A DNA stretch of 64,000 nucleotides from Microbotryum silenes-acaulis (taxonomy: Eukaryota > Basidiomycota > Microbotryomycetes > Microbotryales > Microbotryaceae), in NCBI GenBank assembly GCA_003665825.1, contig QPFY01000017.1, positions 310,001 to 374,000 of the forward strand, given 5' to 3'. Every line of letters begins with the position of its first letter. Position 1 is the first letter of the stretch. Positions 33,638-44,353 of this stretch are shown piece after piece. The notes beneath the pieces are model-generated. The model searched no databases, was not told where the DNA came from, and saw only the letters and a program-made list of their open reading frames with translations. The position numbers and the translations under genes were made by a program.

Positions 33638-35081
33638 ATGGCACCTCAGGCAAAGACACCTTTCCCTGATCTGCAGAAGATGATGCCCAATGTGAGTGGA
33701 GATGCACAAGCGTTCGTTCGGTGCACTGGCAGAGAAGCGGGCGCGTGCAGGCCGCTGGTCCGGAAGCCCAGCGGGTCCCCTCCCTCCCTCCTCGTCGGGC
33801 CTGCTGCTCCTCCGAGTCCAGTTTGCGCAGTCGACCGACCACTCCACGTGCTCCGCCTCGACCCAGTCACGAGCACTCAGCTGCATCGCTCCTTCTGGTC
33901 TCTTTATTTGATCTATGGAATCATACTCATGATCAGGCTGTACTCCTTTTACATTGCAGTCTCGCAGATCGCCATTCGCTTCGCTGCGCAAGTCAAGTCG
34001 CTTCGGTCGAAGCTTCTCTCCTCGCGGCAAAACGGCCTTCACCGACATGAGCGTATTCGACCCCGTACTTGATCATCGCAACATCGACAATGGCTCCGTC
34101 TCCCCATCGACAGGACGTCCCGCGGCTTCCGTCAAGATGGGCTGGTGCTCAAACTCGTTGACCGGTGAGACTTCACCCGTGGCGAACGAGTCGGCCAGTT
34201 TGAAGTCCCGGTCCTCTACCAGTGGAGAGAGCATCACCAGTAAAAACTACAACGCGTCGTTTGGCCTCGAGGGCCTGGCAATTGTTGAGGACGACAAGGT
34301 GCTCCTTTCTGCCCCCTCACCCGCCGAAGTGTCGCCAGATTCTAGGCGGCTTCCCCTTCGCCCTACGAAGCGAATCGCTCGTAAGCCGGTACCTTCTGCT
34401 TCTGCGTCGGTCGAACCTGCCGTAACACCAGAGAAGATATTCAAAACATATACACCAATAACCCAAGATGAAACGACTTGCGATGAAGCTGCCGCCAAAA
34501 ATGACATCGTTGATTCTTACCTCGTCTTCCGTGACTCGGGGAGCGTGTCCGGGCCTCGTTATTCGACCGAACCCTGCAACTCCTTATTATCGACAGCTTC
34601 CGACACACCCGCATTGTCCGATGGGTCCTCGTCGCGCAACTCTTCCTTCTCGTCGACGACATCGGAACAATCCGAGCCTCGGCCTTCGTCCGCCTCCTCA
34701 ATGACCTACATCACCGGAGCCCCACGAGCTTCCAAACGCCTCTCAGGAAGCTTCAACACGCTCAACGGCATCTCCATTGTCGCCTCCCCGCACCGCCCCA
34801 CAAGTCGATTCCCGAACCGACGCTTCTCAAAATCCTACGACATCGAGGCGTTCCAACTTCCTTATTTACCAACACTCTTCCCAGAGTCTCCCTCACTCTA
34901 TTCCTTCGCGGACCTCGCCGAGCCAACGACGAAAGGATCTATGCTCTCCCCTCGTACACTCGTCGAGCTCGGTCCCGAAGTAAATCCTATCACGGTTAGC
35001 GTCACCCCAAAACGAAGGGCAAGCTTCGATTCGAGCGCGATTCGTATCAGTTGCTACGATCGCGTCTTTTATGTGCATTGA
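33638..35081 (+). CDS. Ser-rich protein of unknown function, 391 aa
   Basis: Exons: 33638-33691 and 33960-35081, joined by a 268-nt intron with GTGAGT donor and a TTACATTGCAG acceptor. The short first exon encodes MAPQAKTPFPDLQKMMPN. The second exon alone could start at the ATG at 34048. No domain was recognised. The protein is rich in Ser, Thr, Pro and Arg, with basic N-terminal patches (RKSSRFGRSFSPRGK), an SSRNSSFSSTTSEQSEP run around residue 240, and a C-terminal hydrophobic/aromatic segment (FQLPYLPTLFPESPSLYSFA). It is likely disordered and phosphorylated. It converges on the RSA4 gene 303 bases downstream. Confidence 0.65.
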
Positions 35082-35384
35082 TTCCGCGGTCGACCTTCAT
35101 CGACCCTACTTTGTTGTCTCTGTAGCCATCTATCTAACACCCGTAGCCATCACTTCTGTTTTATTTGTACACCTTTGCAAAATCCATCATCTTCGTACCG
35201 TCCCACCAGCGCAATACCCAATGGACCACTGAGAAGAAAGAACATGAATGGCAGAATGCATGGCAACGAAAGCGGATGTGCTACAACAAAAAACAAATTA
35301 ATGTCTCCAGCTGTACCAGCGAAGGAACATATCGCATCAGTACTATTGTCGGTGAGTCCCCCGAGCCGAGTCATAAAGAAGGGC
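35082..35384. other. Convergent 3' flank
   Basis: 303 bases between two convergent stop codons, AT-richer than average (near 35155-35310). No gene was seen; presumably two 3'-processing regions. Confidence 0.4.
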
Positions 35385-37553
35385 TTACATCTTGACCTTC
35401 TTGTCCCTCCCGCCGCTGGCGATCTTGTCCGCGACGAAATCAACGCAGTACACCTCGTCGGTGTGGCCGGGTAAGTCGACGCGGATCTTGTACGTCTTCA
35501 GGTCCCAGAGCTGCCAGGCAGAGGATTCGTAATGTAGGGTTAGCCTCCTCGATCTAGTAGCAGACGATAAAGACAATTATTGTAATAGCCTGCAGCTCAC
35601 CTTCAACGTCGAATCTTTACTAGCCGAGACCAACATCCTCGAGTCCGAAGACCACGAAATACGGTACACAGCCGCGACGTGACCTCTCAGACTTGCGATG
35701 AATCTGAGCAAGAAGGCGAAGCAAAGCGATTCGTCAGTCTGGGGAAGTTTTTCCTTCTCCCATGCTAGCCGAGCCCTCTTCACTCACTTCCCCGTCCTCC
35801 CATCCCAAAGTTTAACCGCATTATCGAACCCGGCACTGGCAATGAATTTCCCATCCGGCGAGAAAGCAACATGGTTGACTTGTTTCTGATGCCCCGTCAA
35901 GCGAGCCAAGGGCTTCTTGGGATTCTCGGAAGCGAGAGGGGACCAGAGGAATAAGGTATGGTCATCGGAACCGGTGATCATGAGTTCGGGTTGGGTCGAG
36001 GTGAATTTTTGATACCGGGCGAGCGCGAGGGCTTGAGCTGCAGGGTGGAAAATGAAATCAGAGGCTGGTCAAAGTGAGCACTGTGCCTAGATGCTCGATC
36101 GAGTGGTTGAGAGCTCACCCTCTTCGTCGTTTGCGGGTGTTTTGGCCTTTTGGTCATAGGGCCCGGATCTCAGGATAAAGTCGGTGTTGAGCGCCATGGT
36201 GTTTACCCAGTGGGCGTGTTCCGATAATGTTCGGATGAGTTTGCCCTGATCGAAGAAGGTTCACGGCATCAGTACGGGACTACGAACAAGAACCACTCGG
36301 GGGTCACTAACATCCTTTCCACTCCACAGCTTGACCGTCCGATCACTACTGGCGGTGTAGATGACGCCTTCGCCACCCCATCGCACAACGTTGACACTCG
36401 CGGTGTGACCACCCAGACTGAAATCGAGTCGCTGCGCTTTGACGTTCCATACTCGGACCGTCGAGTCCTTGGAAGAAGATGCTAAGCGAGGTTTGGCGAC
36501 ATTCCTGGAGCGAATGAAGAGGCAGGAAGGTCAGCATGTTGCGCAATAAATAATTTGCCATACTGCGCGATGGACTTGCAAATGAACCGGTTCCCACGCG
36601 AGCGAAGTGATCCATTTGGAATGCCCTCGTAGCGCATCACCAATAGCCAGACCCGTTTTCGGATCCCACAACCGTACCTAAACCGGAAGAAGGGACGCAA
36701 AGGCGTGAGTAAGGCCGGACTCTCAGATGAAACTCGAGTTGCTCTTTTGAAACGTACCGAATTATCCATACTTCCCGTCGCGACCGTCCTCTCCAGCCCA
36801 TCCCATTCGACACAAAGCAGCCATCCCGTATGTCCCTTGAGCGTCGATTGGGGGGTCTCCGTGTCGAGGTTCCACAATCGACATGTGTTGTCGCCGGATC
36901 CGGTGGCCAAAATCCTGCCCGTCGGTGAGAAAGAAGCGCACAAGATTGGCGATGCGTGACCTGAGTCGCAGAGAGAGCACCGAGACGCATCGGAGTCAGC
37001 AGACAGTAATAAAAAAAATTGGTGTAGTCGCCAAACTGACCATCCAGCGAAGAACTGCAACGCGTGATCTCCCTGACGCGAAAGACGGCCTCGGGTTCGC
37101 ACTCGATGACGAAAACGTCCTCGGTCGAGACCTTGGTCGCATGCTTGGTCAACAAATCGACATGCAACGAGGTGGTAATGGCGATACGGGAGTCCTCGAC
37201 GTTTTCCTCTTGGGTCGTGTTGGGGAGGCTCAAGTGGAAAGCGAAAGGGACCGGATCTTGTTCCTATTGAGCGAGCGAGCCGTCAGTCGATCCTAGCGCT
37301 ATCACGCCGCATTCAGAACGACCGCTACAAGCGAATCACTCACACTCCCCCTCAACGTATTCGCCAACAATTCCAACCCTTCCCGACTTGTATCAGCAGG
37401 CAACGACACCGCCGGACCGAGCAGACTCCCATCGAGCGCATTGCGAAATTGGCACACGATCGTCGCTACGGGACCAGCTGCAGCGGCAGCATTCGCTTCT
37501 TTGGTCGGGTTGAGGCGAACCCTTTTGGGCGTAGGGGGGATTTGGGTCGACAT
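35385..37553 (-). CDS. RSA4: Ribosome assembly WD40 protein, Notchless/Rsa4, 510 aa
   Basis: Minus-strand exons: 37344-37553, 37041-37263, 36758-36960, 36580-36677, 36312-36504, 36119-36245, 35788-36037, 35601-35703, 35385-35510. The N-terminal NLE domain (about residues 25-145, including DPVPFAFHLSLPNT) precedes eight WD40 repeats such as GHASPILCASFSPTGRILAT, GHTGWLLCVEWDG, GHSKWITSLAWEPVHL and GHTDEVYCVDFVADKIASGG. In yeast, Rsa4 sits on the nucleolar pre-60S particle and is pulled off by the AAA-ATPase Rea1/Mdn1 through its NLE domain. The length (yeast 515 aa) and full domain order match. Intron 36505-36579 has a GC donor (GCAAGT); every GT alternative breaks the frame at the conserved HLN...ASSSKD join. 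Confidence 0.96.
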
Positions 37554-37966
37554 GGGTGGTAGGTGGTTTCTGTTTGGAAGTGAGGTCGTAGGAGGGAGGG
37601 GAAGTGGAGCCGAGCAGCAGGCGTGTGAGTGGCCTTCGCAGCCGGACAGAGACCATCTCGCGCCTGCCACCCGCAAAGTGATCGAGCCAGGACCAAGCTC
37701 GATATATGTCGTCAAAATCAGACCGTGGTCATCGACTACATCGATTTTGAGAAACTTCGATCTAGGCTCACGCACGTCTAATTCAGATGGAACGTTTCTT
37801 CGTCCCGATGAAAGTTCCTTCCCGCCGATCCGGGGGGGGGGGGGGGGGGACGATCACGTGACTTTGACACTGTCGAACGAGTCATGAAAATTGAAGATGC
37901 GAATAGTAAAGTCAAAAGAGTCAAGAAATCGAACAACTTCTCCCCACCCATCCCACTCCCCTTCGT
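37554..37966. other. Intergenic, CDC20 3' end - RSA4 promoter, with poly-G tract
   Basis: 413 bases between two minus-strand genes. An uninterrupted run of about 18 G lies at about 37832-37849. The segment 37690-37830 is the likely RSA4 upstream region. No other element was recognised. Confidence 0.5.
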
Positions 37967-39926
37967 CTACCTCACCGAAATGCCCGTCTTCCCCTTCCTC
38001 TGAATACCATGATCATCCTCCAAATCCTTACCGCTCAAAGACCTGCCTCCACCCCCCTCTTTCCCGACCCCCCTTCTCACATCAAACACCTTCCAGAACT
38101 TGAGGTTCTCGTCCGAACTGGCCGTCGCGACCGTCGTTCCATCGGGACTCGAGCACGAATGCAAGATCCTCGTTTCGTGCGCTTGCGGGATATCACTGAC
38201 TTTGGTCAGACTGGGGTAGGCCCAGATCGAGAGTTGATGATCGGGAATCCCGTGGGAGGACATGATTTCCCTTGAGTGGGGGGAGAATACGAGGGAGGTG
38301 ACTTGGGAAGGGGTGACGAGCGAGTTGAGACGCGCTCCCGAGGCCGTGTTCCAGAAGTGGATCGTACGATCCGATGAACCTCCACCTGAGGCGAGGATCG
38401 AAGAATTCCAAGGGCACCATGCCAGAGCCTGGAGTGAAGTTGAAAGTTGTTCGCGTCAGTATATGCATGGGGAGAGCAGACATTCCATTGATGAAGTGAA
38501 CGTGCCTTGACAGCCGCGGTGTGATTCGTCTTGCACATTTTTGGGGCCGAGGTCATGCGACCGTCCCAGACGTTGACAACGTTGTCGTTTCCGCCGGACG
38601 CGAGGAGCTGCAAACAAGCCATTATAGACGATGAGTTACCCTTCACGGAGAACGAAGGTTACCACAGCTCACCCCTTGTCCACCCCCACTCAAACCACCC
38701 GCAATCTCTGGCCTCCATTCCAACCCACAGACCTCCCCTCGATGCCCCCTCATCTGCGCCACGCAATGATTGCCCACCCTAACGTCCGAATTCCAGATCT
38801 CCCCCGTCCGACAACCACTAGTCAAAATCGCTCCTGACCAACTCAAACTCGGAACGCGGGACAAGTGGCCCGACATGGTCCGAACCAACATCCCCGCTTG
38901 GACATCGTAAACTTGAATCGGACCTGATGAAAGTCCTACGGCGAGATGGGTGCCATCTTCGGTGAATTTGACCGAACAGATGTATTCGTCCCCTTCGTCC
39001 AGAACGCCTTCGTTCGCATTCCCGACCGAACAAAGGAGGTTGACTTCCCCCGATTCGGCATTCCACACGTACACGCTTTCGCCCAACCCGATCGCGACGA
39101 GGTTGGTGACGCTCCAATCGAGCAAGTTGAGGTAGTAATCATCGACGAGACCAGGGGCATCGAGGACCCTTTCGGGGGCAGTGGCGATGCGTCGACGCAT
39201 CTGCGCATTCGCAGAGGAGGTTGAGGAAGCCGCGGAGCCCTTGTTGGGTAGACGAGCAAAATTCGCCAACAAGCCCATCGTATCCGTCTGCGGCATCGGG
39301 GGCTCAGCGAAAAAGGAGAGAATCCTTCTGGAAGAATCGATCCCGAGCGTCGACGATAACTCGGCCGTGTCGTTGTTGTCGGCGATCAGGTTGGTGTAGT
39401 TGCCCGTGTTGTTGGCCGACGCGGTTCCGTTCGGGAGCAGGATCGGGCCCGTGTGGTCGCCGTTGCCCGTCGAAGAATTCGTGCGTGAGGGGATGTAGCG
39501 GTCCAGCTGGGGAGAGTATAGATCTTGATGAGCTACCACAGAGCGTTGCAACAGAAAGTCAAGAACTCTCGTACTCACATTCCTGGACTTCTTGGACGGA
39601 CTTCTCCTCGGATCGCCATTCGGGCCATGCGCCGAACTTGACGCCGCCGGCCCCTGCCAATCATGACTGACCACCCCGGACCTCCCAATACCACCACCCG
39701 CAGCGAGCGAAGAAGAGCTCTTCACAGGTGAGCTACGACGGCTCTTGGATTCCCCTCCTCCTCCTGCGCCATCGAGATGGGTCGCGGCGAGGAGGTCGTC
39801 GATGTTGCCGGTTAGGTTGGCGCGTTTGGTAGGGGACGTTGAGCGCTTCTTGGAGGGGACTGAGACTGTTGAGGACTGGGTGTTGTGTCCGAGGGGCTTC
39901 TTGGAGCGTTGGAGCGGTGTGGTCAT
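37967..39926 (-). CDS. CDC20: APC/C activator CDC20, 581 aa
   Basis: Minus-strand exons: 39579-39926, 38673-39506, 38506-38607, 37967-38428. The protein activates the anaphase-promoting complex and recruits substrates at metaphase. A basic N-terminus (SKKRSTSPTKRAN) leads to the C-box-like DRYIPSR, then APERVLDAPGLVDDYYLNLL, the Cdc20/Cdh1 signature before the WD40 propeller. Repeats include LLDWSVTNLVAIGLGESVYV, GHRGEVCGLEWRPE, HTAAVKALAWCPW and SSDENLKFWKVF. The end is SVR, a possible variant of the Ile-Arg tail. Intron 39507-39578 is 72 nt, in frame and stop-free. Intron 38429-38505 has a GC donor, needed to keep AVK joined to ALAWCPW. The weak IR tail and the upstream frame extension are the only oddities. 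Confidence 0.95.
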
Positions 39927-40277
39927 GATTTGTTCGAGGTGCCTTGATGTGAGATCGAGATGAGGAGACGGAAGGAGAAAGACGTGCCCGTTCGCGAAGG
40001 TTGAATGATCTCGCTCGCTCAACTTGGCTTAACTCTACTCTGCCACCACTGCCTAACTTGGAACTTGGCTCAACCTGGGGTTTGAGCGTGACGTAGCGGA
40101 TCACACTACGCCGTTTCTCGATTTTGTTTCGGTATTCATACCATCACCATCACACAGAACATAACACATCTCAGTAATTTTCGGATATTTCCCAACATAA
40201 ATGAAGGTGCCTCGCCGAGCTCATGACTGAAGAGAGAAATGCAATTGCAAAGCCAACCCTCGGCCGCGCCAACCCAT
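39927..40277. other. Intergenic, uS4m 3' end - CDC20 promoter
   Basis: 351 bases between two minus-strand genes. An AT-rich stretch (40110-40200) follows the CDC20 upstream region. No cell-cycle box was identified with confidence. Confidence 0.4.
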
Positions 40278-41562
40278 TCAAGCTCCTAACCTCTTCCCGA
40301 CCAACTTGGCAGGTCGCTTATCCCCCTTCCTACCCAAGCCCGAGTAATATTCCTGGAATCGAACAAAATAATCCAAGCATGAGCACTCGAAAGGCTCGGT
40401 CTACCCTCAAATCCAGTCAGGCGTCGAAACTCACCCAGGTCAATCTCATCACCTCCCCGTCGGCCTCATAAGGACTCGGCACCTCGCTCAAACCAGGTGC
40501 GGCCGTCGGATGACGCAAATAGATGGCCGAACAGGTCGTCCATGAGACTTCGAGGTAAGGAGGGATGAACAGGAAGGGAGCGGCGAAATCGGGGAGATCG
40601 AATTCAAGAGGTTGAGGACCGGTAGAAGGGGGTGGGGGGAGCTTGGAGGCAGCGGGAGTACTAGAGGCGGAGGTAGAGGTTTCTGTTGGTGTTGTGGAGG
40701 GTGCAGGGGAGGATTCGGATGTCGATTCGTCGGCTTTGACGGCATCCGAGGCTTCGGTCTCTGGTGCAGGGGCGACGACGGGTTTGGCCGGTTTGAGCGT
40801 CGTGACGGCCGAAGGGAGCACCGAGATGAGATCCCCGGGTTGTAACCTCGTGTTTGCATTCGTACACTGTACGACATTCACCACCCATTAGATCAGTACC
40901 CCCCTTCCACCCATCCTCCCTGAACCACCCGTCACCGATCCAAGAACGTACCTTGACCCCATTAACGCTAACCTTGCCATGCACGACCATCATCCTAGCC
41001 TTATACACCGAATGGGCGAAACAACACCTAAAAACGACCGTATCCAACCTCTTCTCGATCTCGGCAAACATCAAACTCGCCAACGGAACCCTTTCCGAAG
41101 TCTGGTGGTTCGAATCCCTTCCCCTCGCCGAAGCTGCAGTCCTCGTCCCGGTATTCCTCGCTGGCCCACCTACGGCCAAAGCGGATTTGACCCCAATGAT
41201 AGGCGGCAACGAATCGGGTAGAAATTGCTTCTTGAAGGTGCCTTCGGTGATCCAATCGCCGTGGTAAGCCCGGGCGAGTTGTTTGGCCTTCCATTTTTGT
41301 TGGAAGAGCGTCAGGCTCGATTTGGTGAACTTGGTGTCCGATGTGGGCGGGCCGTACGTGCGTTGATAGAGGTTGTAGAGATTCGCTGGGGCCCAGGACT
41401 AGGGGTCAGCGGTAGGGGTTAGTGAATTGCTCAGAGGAGGAGGAGGAGGAGGATGCGAGCGCTCAGAGGACTTGTAGGACTGACCATCCGGGGTAGGCAT
41501 TTCGCAATATGGGTAGGGTTCGACGACTTGTGCGCCAACCAGACTGCACTAGGTCGCGTCAT
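40278..41562 (-). CDS. NAM9: Mitochondrial small-subunit ribosomal protein uS4m (NAM9-like), 343 aa
   Basis: Minus-strand exons: 41485-41562, 40952-41398, 40435-40866, 40278-40352. The protein binds 12S/15S-type rRNA in the mitoribosome. The N-terminus [16 protein letters not shown] looks like a targeting peptide. Family blocks are [34 protein letters not shown], and the S4 RNA-binding motif from [20 protein letters not shown] through [18 protein letters not shown] to [11 protein letters not shown] Pro/Ser/Thr-rich insert (about 70 residues) separates the S4 domain from the C-terminal block [20 protein letters not shown], which ends with a basic tail. Intron 1 contains a run of CCT triplets as its polypyrimidine tract. 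Confidence 0.93.
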
Positions 41563-41883
41563 CGTCGCGGTGTGGCCTGCTCCGGGTGTTGTGCGTTCTC
41601 GCTGAGGAGGCCAGAGACGAACGTCGAAACTCGAGCTTCGAACGTCGAGCGATCTGCGGAGCGCGTATCGGCGGGAAAAAGAAGCGGGCCAACGCGGGCC
41701 AACGCGGGCCGAAGGCGCACGGGCCGAGAGCGCACGGACCTCGTCGGGCACTTGTCGGGCATTATGGTCTGGACTCCGTTTGCTCGACTCATCACGAGAT
41801 CGGATCCTGAAAACCCGACAGAATGCAGTGCAAAACAACGATACACAATACACAAAACAGCCTTCCCATGTACTTGTGGTCGC
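41563..41883. other. Intergenic, REX3 3' end - uS4m promoter
   Basis: 321 bases between two minus-strand genes. It contains about three tandem copies of GCGGGCCAAC (41684-41713) and further GGGCC words, all upstream of uS4m. The remainder is unremarkable. Confidence 0.45.
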
Positions 41884-44082
41884 TCAATTCCCCAACCTAG
41901 CTTGCTCCTTGACCTTCCACCTCACCAACTCCAAAGCCGCTTTCGAATCATCGACCGACGAATGCCCCCAAGCCGGATCGCTATCTTGGATGAACTGTAA
42001 CAACAGTCGGGGATATATTTCACCGTTTCAGATCCCAAAAGACGGACGTCTTTGAAGCAGTGAACAGCTTCCGGGGCCTACCTTTCCGAGAATGTCCTTG
42101 GTCAGGTTCCGAAGACTGTGGCGCCAGGTGCCACCGTTCGGATGAGGGAAGAGCTATGGGTCGTCGAACGTTGTCTCTAATATCAGCGACCTGACACCCG
42201 AAGCAGGTGGGTTTTCCACTGTTTTGTCGGCCCAACTCACAATTGCCGTATCCACCACCTTCCTATGCACGCATCTCAGCGCTTTCAAATCATTCTCCAA
42301 CCCATGGCCAACCACCACCGTCTCCCGATCGATCAAGATCCCCAACGCCGTCCTCACCCCGACCACATCCAACGAAGCATTCTCGATATCCCCTTCTTGG
42401 ACTCCGGAGAATCGCGTGTTGAGATCTAGGATCGCGCCTTGGGGTCGGACGTGTTCGTCCAGTATGATGGTTCCGGTGGCGTCGATGACGGTCAATCGAG
42501 CGAGGGACATCCCAGAGGTCGTATAGACCATTTCACAATCGAGAGCAACGATGTCGAGTGCAGGACAGGATCGAGTGGTGCTTTCGAAGGAGGAGGTTTC
42601 GAGGAACCCGACGCGGGAATGGAGGACGTCGATGGCCGAGTCCTGAGAGCTCCAAGCTGATCATGTTCAGTGCCCCGATGACTACAGGGTTTCTGGAACA
42701 GACCAAGAAACTGACCCTGAAGACATGAGGCCCCTGGGAACACGTCACAGCTCCTACGGTTGGACAGCATGACCATACCCGCTGTTTGATACCTGCGAGG
42801 AAGACAGAGAGACTTCTCAGAAGGCGCGGATAGGCAAGTCTATGTCGCCCTCCGGACGAACCTCTGTGCTTCTCCGTGATCATCTTGCCAAAATGGTACG
42901 AGCAAGCGGTTCTCTCTGCCTGTCAGACGATTGGGGATAGGTCAGCCCTTCCCGACCTCAACGAGGCATTGTCGCATTTCCTGGGACTGACCTCTGTCAA
43001 CTCGGCCGAGACTTTGAACTCCTTCCCACACCGATCGCACCTCCTCAAATTGCCTTCTTCAGTCGGTCGATCCCCTCCTGCCCCCTCCGGAACTTGAACG
43101 ACGTAATCGAATTTTCTCAACGTCTCGACGTCATGGATGAACTTTTGCACGCGATCTGTGGTCAGTCGTCCTTTGTATTCCTCCGCCCTCTTCTTTTGTC
43201 GGGCCAGATCATCCTCCAAGGTGCCCGTTTCGGCTTCGCTCGCGGGGGAGGGACGTTTCTTGAGTCGTGCCAAAGCGGAAATGACGGCGTTGCGGTAGGT
43301 GAGCTTGGTTGATTTGGTGTAGAGGGCTTGTTCTTGTTCTTTGGCGTGTTTTGAAGCGAGGGGTGCGGCGAGGTCGGCGGAGGGGAGGGATTGGTAGTTG
43401 AGGAGGAACCTGTAGGGAGGGGGTCTCGCTCGGGAGTCAGTTTTCAAGTTTCGGGTTCGGGGTCGCTCGGTGGCAAAAGTTGATGAAGAGTCCATACTGT
43501 TCGAACAAGGTGTGGAGGAGCTTTTGTCGTATAGGGACAGGGGTATGAGGGACCCCTGGGCTCGGGGTGATGCGAGGGGTTGCACCAGTCGAGGTGGTCT
43601 GCCCGACAAAGTGGGGGCCGGGGAGACGGGACGGTCAGCGACGAGTGCGCTCCAGCAGCTGAGCGAGGGGGTAGCGAGGGAGAAGTTATACCCACAGGTA
43701 TCGGGGTGGCGGTCTGTGGTTGTTTCTTGGATGCCAGAGTCGATCGACGAGTTGAAGCTACAGCATTGGCTTGACTGCTATTGCTCGTCGAGGTCGCCGT
43801 CTTGGGTCTCGTTGACGTGGTAGTGGTGGTGGTGGTGGTGAGGATCGTCTTGGGCTGCTTTGACCCAAGTTCCCGTTCGGTTTGCTCAGTAGGATGAGGT
43901 CTCTTCTTGAGTGCGGACTTGAGTGGGAGCTGGGTCGGGGTGGTGGTCGTCGTCGTCGTCGTGTTGGGCAGTGAGCGAGGATGTTCGTTCGCGGTGGGGG
44001 TATGGTCGAACAGACACGGTCGGAGTTGACATGTATCGAGGTCGGGACAGGGTCCGAAGAGCCGTCGGGTGAGGGGGAACAT
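41884..44082 (-). CDS. REX3: RNA exonuclease 3 (DEDDh family), 541 aa
   Basis: Minus-strand exons: 43696-44082, 43498-43598, 42992-43409, 42862-42919, 42716-42792, 42241-42642, 42082-42153, 41884-41994. REX-family enzymes trim 3' ends of structural RNAs such as RNase MRP RNA in yeast. A Cys/His-rich N-terminus (GPCPDLDTCQLRPCLFDH) is followed by Thr repeats, a helical region (RQKLLHTLFEQ) and a zinc-knuckle-like part (CDRCGKEF, then CSYHFGKMITEKHRG and CCPTVGAVTC). The nuclease domain shows DEDDh residues: LDCEMVYTT (D, E), GHGLENDLKAL (D) and WGHSSVDDSKAALELVRWK (H, D). Tandem Thr codons (TTTTTTTT twice) reflect CAC/GTG-type triplet slippage. The last intron holds one arm of a 32-nt inverted repeat; the other arm lies just upstream of the start. 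Confidence 0.92.
42044..42075 (+). repeat. 32-nt inverted repeat arm 1 (last REX3 intron)
   Basis: The reverse complement of this segment matches 44245-44276 at 31 of 32 positions (CGGAAGCTGTTCACTGCTTC core). It covers most of the intron's 5' half, including bases near the donor. Confidence 0.8.
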
Positions 44083-44244
44083 GCTCCGTTGAGACAGAGG
44101 AACGAGGCGACGAGACGAGGAGCGAGATTTGATTTGTGCCTCGGAATGGTCAAAAGAGGTCCAAGCGGGGAAGCGTGAGGTTGATCGACCGTCATTTAAT
44201 AATTGGCGCTGTCTATGCCCTGCATGCTCGAAAAGGTATCAAGT

Positions 44245-44276
44245 CCCGGAAGCTGTTCACTGCTTCAGAGACGTCC
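44245..44276 (+). repeat. 32-nt inverted repeat arm 2 (REX3 - HNT3 promoter)
   Basis: Partner of the segment at 42044-42075. It lies in the 271-base divergent interval between the REX3 start (44082) and the aprataxin-like start (44354), about 2.2 kb from arm 1. Confidence 0.8.
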
Positions 44277-44353
44277 AAAGTCGAAACATGGCAAGGTTGG
44301 CTCTCAGTCTCAGCCAACTAACGTCTAACAGCGCTTACCTCGGTCCGGTCTGA

